Part shown: positions 1-6,074 of the stretch, in pieces | Layout of the letters: each line of letters starts with the position of its first letter | Position numbering within the stretch: the first letter of the stretch is position 1 | DNA from: JBHHZI01 sp046757965 | GTDB taxonomy: Bacteria; Acidobacteriota; Polarisedimenticolia; SMYD01 | Length of the DNA stretch: 13,742 nt | Direction: 5' to 3' | Assembly (NCBI GenBank): GCA_046757965.1 | Contig: JBHHZI010000088.1 | Location: forward strand, 1 to 13,742 | Program-made: the position numbers and the translations under genes | Notes under the pieces: generated by a model | Told to the model about the DNA's origin: nothing | Seen by the model: only the letters and a program-made list of their open reading frames with translations | The model's database searches: none

Positions 1-2695
1 GATCGAGAATCTGCAGGGCTTCCAGCGGGCTGAGCTGTTCCGGCGAGAGCTCGCGAAGGGAGGCGGCCACGTCGTGCGCCGCGTCATCACGGAAGAGTGC
101 TGGCTCCGCGTTGCCGGCAGGTGCCGGCTGCTGCGGGGGATGGCGCTTGCGGGCCAGGGAGGCGGCGCGGCCCCCCAGCCGCGGCGGGTCGGCCGGGTCG
201 GCGAAGAGGGTGAGCTGTTCCCGGTTGCGACGGGCTTGCTTCGCGATGGTCGGGCGTCCGTCCTCTCCGACCGCCGCAGATTCCAGGTTCACCAGGATCT
301 CCCGGGCGCGAGCCACGACCTCCGGGGGGACGCCGGCGAGTGCCGCCACCTGGATGCCGTACGACTGGTCGGCAGCCCCCTCCTCGACCCGGTGGAGGAA
401 CACGATGCGACCGGCGTGTTCCCGAGCGGCCATGCGGAGATTGACGACCCGGGGGAGGACGAGCGCCAGCTCGGTCAGTTCGTGGTAGTGGGTCGCGAAG
501 AGTGTCCACGCGGTGGCCTCGACCGTGTCGTGAAGATGCTCGACCACCGCCCAGGCGATCGACAGGCCGTCGAATGTTGCGGTCCCGCGGCCGATCTCAT
601 CCAGGAGAACCAGGCTGCGCGGCGTGGCGTTGTGCAGGATGTTGGCGGTCTCGGTCATCTCCACCATGAACGTCGAATGTCCCCGGGCCAGGCTATCGGA
701 CGCCCCGACCCGGCAGAAGATCCGGTCGGCGACACCGACGCAGGCAGCGCCGGCCGGGACGAACGAACCGGCCTGTGCCAGCGCCACGATCAGCCCGACC
801 TGGCGCAGGAGCGTGGACTTGCCGCCCATGTTCGGTCCGGTGATGATCTGGAGTTGCCGGCGCTGCTGGCCCAGGTCGATGTCGTTGGGCACGAAGAGGT
901 CACGGCCCACGGCGGCCTCCACCGCGGGATGGCGGCCGCCGGTGATGCGGATGGCTTGGCCCGAGTTGACCTCGGGCCGGCACCAGTCGAGACGGGAGGC
1001 GGTTTCCGCCAGCGCCGCCGACACGTCGATGCGGGCCACGGCCGCCGCGGCCGCCCGGATGCGTGACGCATGGGCCAGCACCGACCGGCGCAGAGTGCTG
1101 AACAGCTCCTCCTCCCGCGTGACCATCCGGTCCTGCGCGGTGAGGACGGTCTCCTCCGTCTCCTTCAGCTCGGGGGTCATGTACCGCTCGGAGCCGGCCA
1201 GGGTCTGCTTGCGGATGTAGTCGTCGGGAACGCGGGACAGGTTGGACTTGCTCACCTCGATGAAGTAGCCGAAGACCCGGTTGTAGCGCACCTTCAGGCT
1301 CGTGATGCCTGTGCGGGCGCGCTCGCGCGTCTCGATCTCGGCCAGGACCGTCTTGCCATCCACCGCCAGGCGTCGGAGGGCATCCAGATCGTCGTCATGG
1401 CCCTCGCGGATGACACCGCCGTCACGCAGGTGCGTCGGCGGCTCGTCGACGAGGGCTCCTGCGACCAGTCCGGCGACATCGTCACAGGTGTCGAGACGCT
1501 TCTGCTCCTCGCTCAGTGCCGGGGCGACGGCGCGGCCGGCCAGGTCGCGCAGAGTGGGAAGGAGGGCCAGCGAATCGCCCAGGCCGCGCAGGTCGCGGGG
1601 ATTGCCGGGGCCCAGGGTGAGCCGTCCCAGCAGCCTCTCCAGATCGGCGATGGAGTCCATTGCCTGTCTCATGCGGGCTCGCAGGGCGGAGTGCTCGACC
1701 AGGTCGCCGACGGCCGCGAGTCGCCGCGCGATGGCGGCCGGGTCACGCAGCGGGTGGACGAGCCGCTCCTTCAGGAGCCGCCCGCCCATGGCGGTGATCG
1801 TGGTGTCGACGATGTCCACGAGCGAGCCACGCCGCTTGCCGTCCCTCTGGGTGCGCAGGATCTCCAGGTTGCGAAGTGTGGTGCCGTCCAGGATGAGGTG
1901 GTCGGCCTCCTGAAACGGCGTGAGTCGATCGATATGCGCCAGGTCGGTCTTCTGGGTCTCGGCCAGGTATTCCAGCAGCGCGCCGGCGGCTCCGATCGCC
2001 TCGTCCATGCCCTCGATGCCGTAGCCGGACAGGTGAGCGGTCCCCAGGTGTCGGGTCAACGCGTCGTGCGCGCGCTCGCTGCTGAACTGCCATCCATCCC
2101 GACGGCTGACGAGAATCTGGCCGAGCCCGTCGCCCAGGTGGAGATCGACATCGGGGGGCAGAAGCAGTTCCCGACAGTTGAAACGCGCCAGGAGGTCGAC
2201 GGCTCGCGTGGCCTTGCCCTCTCCCTCCAGCGTGGCGATGCGGAAGTCGCCCGTGGACAGGTCCACCCACGCGACTCCCAGCCGCTGCCCACCCACATTC
2301 AGTGCGGCCAGGCTGTTCGGCTCGGTGGCTTCAAGGTGCTGCGCACTGGTGAGGGTTCCGGGCGTGACCACCCGCACCACGTCCCGCTTCACCAGGCCCT
2401 TGACCGTGGCCGGATCCTCGAGTTGCTCGCAGATGGCGACCTTGTAACCGGCGTCGGTGAGCTTCGCGATGTAGCCTTCCGCAGCGTGATGAGGTACCCC
2501 GCACATCGGGGCCTCCGCGCCGGTGCCCTTGCCGCGGGCGGTGAGAGTGATCGCAAGGGTCCTGGACGCCGCGAGCGCATCGTCATGAAACATCTCGTAG
2601 AAATCGCCCATCCGGAACATGAGAATCGCGTCCCGGTATCGCGACTTGATGTCGTGATACTGGCGAAACATCGGTGTCGTGCTTGAACGAGCCAT
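1..2695 (-). CDS. mutS: DNA mismatch repair ATPase MutS (3' end cut by window edge)
   Basis: MutS binds mispaired or looped-out bases in DNA and, using ATP, recruits MutL to start strand-directed repair in the cytoplasm. Reading from the ATG at 2695, 898 codons stay open to the window edge with no stop. The mismatch-reading Phe-X-Glu motif is present as GDFYEMF (F32, E34). The Walker A loop GPNMGGKS lies at residues 620-627, and the Walker B/signature LLDEIGRGT has D699 and E700; these spacings match E. coli MutS closely. The ATHYHEL segment and a C-terminal LRELSPEQLSPLEAL stretch (from residue 880) show that only a few final residues are missing. The linker after the ATPase is Arg/Pro/Ala-rich. 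No strong Shine-Dalgarno sequence precedes the ATG, but the protein begins exactly where the family does. The gene is divergent from the small membrane-protein gene. The identity is essentially certain. Confidence 0.97.
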   Translation of the reverse strand, partial: MARSSTTPMFRQYHDIKSRYRDAILMFRMGDFYEMFHDDALAASRTLAITLTARGKGTGAEAPMCGVPHHAAEGYIAKLTDAGYKVAICEQLEDPATVKGLVKRDVVRVVTPGTLTSAQHLEATEPNSLAALNVGGQRLGVAWVDLSTGDFRIATLEGEGKATRAVDLLARFNCRELLLPPDVDLHLGDGLGQILVSRRDGWQFSSERAHDALTRHLGTAHLSGYGIEGMDEAIGAAGALLEYLAETQKTDLAHIDRLTPFQEADHLILDGTTLRNLEILRTQRDGKRRGSLVDIVDTTITAMGGRLLKERLVHPLRDPAAIARRLAAVGDLVEHSALRARMRQAMDSIADLERLLGRLTLGPGNPRDLRGLGDSLALLPTLRDLAGRAVAPALSEEQKRLDTCDDVAGLVAGALVDEPPTHLRDGGVIREGHDDDLDALRRLAVDGKTVLAEIETRERARTGITSLKVRYNRVFGYFIEVSKSNLSRVPDDYIRKQTLAGSERYMTPELKETEETVLTAQDRMVTREEELFSTLRRSVLAHASRIRAAAAAVARIDVSAALAETASRLDWCRPEVNSGQAIRITGGRHPAVEAAVGRDLFVPNDIDLGQQRRQLQIITGPNMGGKSTLLRQVGLIVALAQAGSFVPAGAACVGVADRIFCRVGASDSLARGHSTFMVEMTETANILHNATPRSLVLLDEIGRGTATFDGLSIAWAVVEHLHDTVEATAWTLFATHYHELTELALVLPRVVNLRMAAREHAGRIVFLHRVEEGAADQSYGIQVAALAGVPPEVVARAREILVNLESAAVGEDGRPTIAKQARRNREQLTLFADPADPPRLGGRAASLARKRHPPQQPAPAGNAEPALFRDDAAHDVAASLRELSPEQLSPLEALQILD

Positions 2696-2734
2696 CGGAG
2701 AGCACCGATTCGTGAAGGGTCGAGCGGAGGGCGA

Positions 2735-2762
2735 AGTCTACCACAGGCCTGATTCTTGACAG
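2735..2762 (-). promoter_or_regulatory. Candidate mutS promoter
   Basis: On the minus strand, CTGTCA (2762-2757, 4 of 6 matches to the -35 consensus) is followed after 16 bp by TAGACT (2740-2735, 4 of 6 matches to -10). Transcription would begin near 2728, leaving a leader of about 30 nt before the mutS ATG. Its -35 box lies on top of the -35 box of the divergent promoter. The match is modest, so this is a candidate only. Confidence 0.35.
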
Positions 2763-2785
2763 GCGAGGGCGGATCGCGATATCAA
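2756..2785 (+). promoter_or_regulatory. Candidate promoter of the DUF4870-like gene
   Basis: A perfect -35 hexamer TTGACA (2756-2761) is followed after 18 bp by TATCAA (2780-2785, 4 of 6 matches). Transcription would start near 2792, about 33 nt before the ATG at 2825. The AT-rich -10 stands out against the GC-rich background. Confidence 0.5.
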
Positions 2786-2813
2786 CCGGCTGGCCGTCTG
2801 CACCGCCGAGGAC

Positions 2814-2818
2814 AGGAG
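2814..2818 (+). promoter_or_regulatory. Ribosome binding site AGGAG that fixes the start at 2825
   Basis: AGGAG sits 6 nt upstream of the ATG at 2825. The same frame is open further upstream (to 2756), but that extension runs through the predicted promoter and gives a peptide without family character, so the ATG at 2825 is preferred. Confidence 0.75.
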
Positions 2819-2824
2819 AGGCCC

Positions 2825-3253
2825 ATGACCGAGACCCCCGCCGGGAAGCCGGACGAGTGGGCGCCCCCGCCGCTGCCCGCCGAGGAACCGGATATTCCGG
2901 CGCCGGAAGGGACCGGAGAGCCGCTGAGTGACGAGGACCGGGTGCTCCTGGTCTTTTCTTACCTGGGGCCGCTGTCCGTGGTCGCCTTTCTGGCCGGCCG
3001 TCGCGACTATGTCCGCTGGCATGCCCGCCAGGGTCTGCTGTTCTTCATCGCCGCGTTTGCCGTGATTCTGGTGGTGTCGACGGTGGAGGCGATCGCCATG
3101 TCGATTCACTGGTTCCTGGGACGCACGGCGGGCCTGTTCGGCGCGGTGATCTATCTGTGCCTGTTCGGCGTGGCGTTCCTGTGCATCGTCAAGGCGCTGC
3201 GCGGTGAGCGCTGGGCGCTGCCGGTGCTGAAGGACTTCGCCGACCGCTTCTGA
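2825..3253 (+). CDS. Small integral membrane protein, DUF4870/Tic20-like
   Basis: This is a 142-residue predicted inner-membrane protein. Residues 1-38 are a hydrophilic, Pro/Glu-rich cytoplasmic tail. Three hydrophobic segments follow at about 40-58, 71-92 and 103-124. The loop after the first helix carries Trp-His-Ala-Arg-Gln-Gly (65-70), and the last helix leads into ALRGERWALPVLKDFADRF. This pattern of three helices, a HARQG-type motif and a terminal 'W-x-x-P-x-x-x-D/F' tail is typical of the DUF4870 family, whose members are described as distantly Tic20-like. The biochemical function of that family is not established, and no catalytic residues are evident. A good AGGAG site supports the start. 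The gene is monocistronic, divergent from mutS and convergent with the TPR gene 6 bp away. Confidence 0.85.
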   Translation: MTETPAGKPDEWAPPPLPAEEPDIPAPEGTGEPLSDEDRVLLVFSYLGPLSVVAFLAGRRDYVRWHARQGLLFFIAAFAVILVVSTVEAIAMSIHWFLGRTAGLFGAVIYLCLFGVAFLCIVKALRGERWALPVLKDFADRF

Positions 3254-3259
3254 TCGGAA

Positions 3260-4669
3260 TCAGTGGGGCTGGATGCCGTCGGCGCCGGGTGGGGGAGGCG
3301 GCGGAGGAGTGGAGTCTTTCTCGCCGTTGGCCTTGTTCTTGCGGTGGGCGCCACCTGCGTGCCCCGGCTGCTTCCCCGCGGCTTTTCTCGCGGCACCCTT
3401 CTCCTTCCGCGCTGCCGCTCGTGCCAGATCTTCCTCGTAGCGTTGCCGCGTCTCGTCGCCGACGAACGACGGCAGCTCGAGCTTCTCGTCTCCCACGGGC
3501 GCCCGGCGGGGAGCCATGTGTGTCCACGGGCGCAGGCTGCCCTGCAGTCCCTGCGAGAACGCGAACTCTCGCAACTGGTAGCCACGCGCGGCGTATTCGG
3601 CGGCGGTCTGCGCCAGGCGGACCTTCAGATCCCGCACGCGATGCATCGCCTCGCGCTTCTCGGGCCCTGCTTTTCGTCCGAGGTGTCCGCGCTGTAGCGC
3701 TGCTGCGGGGAGCCCGGCACCGGCCTCCGCCATCTCGGTGCCGATCTGGATCATCCTCTGCTCGAGTTCCGCCTGACCGAAGTCGGCAAGGTCGGGCAGC
3801 GGATTGTTCTTGTCGAGCAGGCGGTCGGACACCGCGAGAGTGCGCATGGCAAGGCGTGCGTAGCCCGCCTGTGATTCACGCAGGGGATCTTCGGCGCGCA
3901 CCGCGTTGAACGCCTCGTCCGCTTCCTGGTACCGGCGGAGGCGAAACAGCGAGACCGCGAGGTCGAATCGAGCACCCGGCATCTGGGCCGAGGGCATGAT
4001 CTCGAGAGCGCGGCTGAGGCTGTCGCGGGCTTCCTCGAAGCGGCCCTGCTGGAGCGCGATCTGACCGAGCCGGGCCAGGGCCGGCCCCTGTTGCGCGGGC
4101 CGGCCGGTGGCCTCGTCGCTCTTCACGAAGCGACCGTAGCCTGCCGCCTGCAGGTCGACGCTGGCGGTCGCCTCGCCAAGCTGCCCGAGATGGTACGCCT
4201 CCACCGGCGGGAGGGCGTCCAGGTCGCCGAATTTTCCTCCCCGGTAAGCCGCCACGCCGGCGGCCGCGGTCTTGCGGGCGGTGACCGGGTCCCCGATGAC
4301 GCGGTAGGCGGAGGAGAGAAAGGCGTAGTCGGTGAGAGTCGCCGTTTCGGGGTGCAGGTTGACGACGCCGTCGAGTTTTTCCACCGCCCGCGCCATGGTC
4401 TTGCGAACGAGGGCCAGTGGCTTCGAGGAGCGCTGCTGGCAGATCGCCGCGCGGTAAAGCGTCGTCGCATCGTCGATGCCGTCGGCCAGGGCGCGATCGA
4501 ATTCCGCCAGGGCGGTGGCACAGTGGCCGTGCAGGAACAGATCGGAAGCGTGTCGGGCGAGTGCCTCGGCACTGTCGCCGGTGCCACCGGTCTCGGCGAC
4601 GGCAGGGAAGACGGTGGCGGACGTGGCCACCAGGAGGCAGAAGGTGAACGCCGCCAGGTGGTGGAGCAT
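3260..4669 (-). CDS. Secreted TPR-repeat protein of unknown function, downstream of rho
   Basis: A 469-residue protein starting at ATG 4669. Residues 1-25 form a Sec signal peptide: a short His-containing n-region, a hydrophobic core AAFTFCLLVATSATV, and a likely cleavage after AVA (residue 25). The mature part is alpha-helical and Ala/Leu/Glu-rich with TPR-like units. The clearest lie at about 30-70 (LFLHGHCATALAEFDRAL) and 195-265 (IALQQGRFEEARDSLSRAL, then FRLRRYQEADEAF). The last 50 residues are rich in Lys, Arg, Gly and Ala, then run into seven prolines and GADGIQPH. TPRs mediate protein-protein contacts; the partner is unknown. The frame is open up to a GTG at 4732, but that start would overlap rho and bury the signal peptide, so ATG 4669 is preferred. 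The upstream Shine-Dalgarno sequence is weak (GGCGG). The start lies 19 bp after the rho stop, suggesting co-transcription or translational coupling. Confidence 0.82.
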   Translation of the reverse strand: MLHHLAAFTFCLLVATSATVFPAVAETGGTGDSAEALARHASDLFLHGHCATALAEFDRALADGIDDATTLYRAAICQQRSSKPLALVRKTMARAVEKLDGVVNLHPETATLTDYAFLSSAYRVIGDPVTARKTAAAGVAAYRGGKFGDLDALPPVEAYHLGQLGEATASVDLQAAGYGRFVKSDEATGRPAQQGPALARLGQIALQQGRFEEARDSLSRALEIMPSAQMPGARFDLAVSLFRLRRYQEADEAFNAVRAEDPLRESQAGYARLAMRTLAVSDRLLDKNNPLPDLADFGQAELEQRMIQIGTEMAEAGAGLPAAALQRGHLGRKAGPEKREAMHRVRDLKVRLAQTAAEYAARGYQLREFAFSQGLQGSLRPWTHMAPRRAPVGDEKLELPSFVGDETRQRYEEDLARAAARKEKGAARKAAGKQPGHAGGAHRKNKANGEKDSTPPPPPPPGADGIQPH

Positions 4670-4688
4670 CGTATCCGCCGCGTCCGGC

Positions 4689-5912
4689 TCAGGCACGGCC
4701 GACGGCTTGCCGGATGGTGGCCAGAAACTCACGATTCGATGGGGATTTCTTCAGGCGCTCGATCAGCTTCTCCATGGCGTCGATCGGATCCATCTTCGCG
4801 AATGCCCGGCGCAGGAGGTGCACGGCCTCCATCTCCTCCTCGGTGTAGAGCTTCTCTTCCTTCCGCGTCCCGGAGCGCGTGATATCGATGGCGGGGAACA
4901 CCCGCCGGTCGGCCAGCCGCCGGTCGAGGATCAGTTCCATGTTGCCGGTGCCCTTGAATTCCTCGAAGATGACGTCGTCCATCCGGCTGCCGGTCTCGAC
5001 GAGCACGGTTCCCAGGATCGTGAGGCTGCCGCCCTCCTCGATGTTGCGGGCCGCCCCGAAGATGCGCTTGGGATACTGGAGGGCGGTCGATTCGACGCCT
5101 CCCGAGAGAATCTTGCCCGTGCCCCGGGTCTGGTTGTTGTACGCCCGGCCGAGTCGCGTCAGCGAATCGAGGAGGATGACGACGTCTTCACCGTACTCGG
5201 CGCAGCGCTTCGCCTTCTCGATGGCCATCTCCGCCACCTTGACATGGTCGGAGGCGTGACCGTCGGAGGAGGAGGCGATCACCTCCCCCTGCACCGTGCG
5301 CTTCATGTCGGTGACCTCTTCCGGCCGTTCATCCACGAGGAGGATGATCTGCTTGATGTCGGGATAGTTGGTCGTCAGTGCCCGGGAGATGGCCTGCAGG
5401 AACATCGTCTTGCCGGCCTTGGGGGGCGAGACGATGAGGCCGCGCTGCCCGCGTCCGATCGGGGCGATCAGATCCACGGCCCGGGTGACGATGATGTCCG
5501 GCTCGGTTTCCAGGACCAGCCGCTGGTCCGGGTCGAGACTGGTCAGCCGGCGAAACTCCGGCAACTCCAGATGCTTCTCCGGGTCGGCATCGTTGATCTG
5601 GTCGACATCCCAGAGCCGGGGCGCACCATTCCCGCGCCCACCGCCGCCTGGCCCGGCCTTGCCGAGAATCCACGAGCCCTCGCGAATGTGCCACTTGCGC
5701 AGCAATTGCTGACCGATGAACGGATCGGTCCGCTGGGCCAGGTAACTGGTCTCTGGCGATCGCAGAAAGCCGTTCCCGTCCTTCAGAATCTCGACGGCTC
5801 CCGCGACCTCGTACAACGATGCTTCGTCGGGTCGCTGCGGAACTGAAGACTGACGATTCCTGCGGGGTCGACCCCGGCGATCACGCCGGTTCGAGTTTCG
5901 TCTTCGCCGCAT
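4689..5912 (-). CDS. rho: Transcription termination factor Rho
   Basis: Rho is a hexameric RNA helicase/translocase that loads on untranslated RNA and releases RNA polymerase. The 407-residue protein has an OB-type RNA-binding domain (about 32-110, with DGNGFLRS) and a RecA-type ATPase domain. Its motifs include Walker A PPKAGKT (163-169, K168), LLVDERPEEVTDM, Walker B VVILLDSLTRLGRAYN and the long FGAARNIEEGGSLT...GTGNMEL block that contributes to the ring interior. All core motifs are intact. Two things are odd. The usual N-terminal helix bundle is absent and replaced by an Arg-rich stretch (residues 2-20). The RNA-stacking Phe that E. coli has at position 62 is Asn here (N47). The start is uncertain: the frame stays open to a TTG at 6044, but a promoter candidate inside that extension favours ATG 5912, which has AAAGAG 9 nt upstream. 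The secreted TPR gene follows after 19 bp. Confidence 0.95.
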   Translation of the reverse strand: MRRRRNSNRRDRRGRPRRNRQSSVPQRPDEASLYEVAGAVEILKDGNGFLRSPETSYLAQRTDPFIGQQLLRKWHIREGSWILGKAGPGGGGRGNGAPRLWDVDQINDADPEKHLELPEFRRLTSLDPDQRLVLETEPDIIVTRAVDLIAPIGRGQRGLIVSPPKAGKTMFLQAISRALTTNYPDIKQIILLVDERPEEVTDMKRTVQGEVIASSSDGHASDHVKVAEMAIEKAKRCAEYGEDVVILLDSLTRLGRAYNNQTRGTGKILSGGVESTALQYPKRIFGAARNIEEGGSLTILGTVLVETGSRMDDVIFEEFKGTGNMELILDRRLADRRVFPAIDITRSGTRKEEKLYTEEEMEAVHLLRRAFAKMDPIDAMEKLIERLKKSPSNREFLATIRQAVGRA

Positions 5913-5970
5913 CTCCTCGGGCTCTTTCGTCAGGCCGGCACGGCCCGGCGGGCATATCGGGTGGATTGGA

Positions 5971-5999
5971 TTGACCCGTCCCGGAGGCATTCGTAATAT
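5971..5999 (+). promoter_or_regulatory. Candidate promoter of the peptidase-lipoprotein-helicase run
   Basis: TTGACC (5971-5976, 5 of 6 matches) is separated by 17 bp from TAATAT (5994-5999, 4 of 6 matches). Transcription would start near 6006, about 69 nt before the GTG at 6075. The -10 lies on the opposite strand of the rho -10, because TAATATA/TATATTA is read in both directions. Confidence 0.45.
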
Positions 6000-6023
6000 A
6001 CCACCCCGGCCGGGAGCGGACAA
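5995..6023 (-). promoter_or_regulatory. rho: Candidate rho promoter
   Basis: On the minus strand, TTGTCC (6023-6018, 4 of 6 matches) is separated by exactly 17 bp from TATATT (6000-5995, 5 of 6 matches). Transcription would start near 5988, giving a leader of about 76 nt before ATG 5912. It lies inside the longest open version of the rho frame, which is one reason to prefer the shorter start. It overlaps the divergent peptidase promoter. Confidence 0.5.
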
Positions 6024-6064
6024 CGGGACCAGCCCCCGGTGCAATCAGGTCCCCGTTCGAGGCC

Positions 6065-6068
6065 AGGA
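6065..6068 (+). promoter_or_regulatory. Ribosome binding site AGGA supporting the GTG start at 6075
   Basis: AGGA lies 6 nt before GTG 6075, with a further GAGG at 6059-6062. The alternative in-frame GTG at 6039 would add 12 charged and glycine-rich residues ahead of the signal peptide and has no better site. Confidence 0.5.
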
Positions 6069-6074
6069 TATCGC

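Noticed and set aside
1070..2686. A 538-codon plus-strand open frame opposite mutS, and others at 74-1066.
   Set aside because: The minus strand here encodes MutS with all catalytic motifs. The plus frames are compositional shadows in GC-rich DNA, with Arg/Gly/Ala-rich translations and no domain character.
4091..5846. Plus-strand open frames of 263 and 456 codons across the TPR gene and rho.
   Set aside because: They are antisense to the secreted TPR protein and to Rho, whose motifs are unmistakable.
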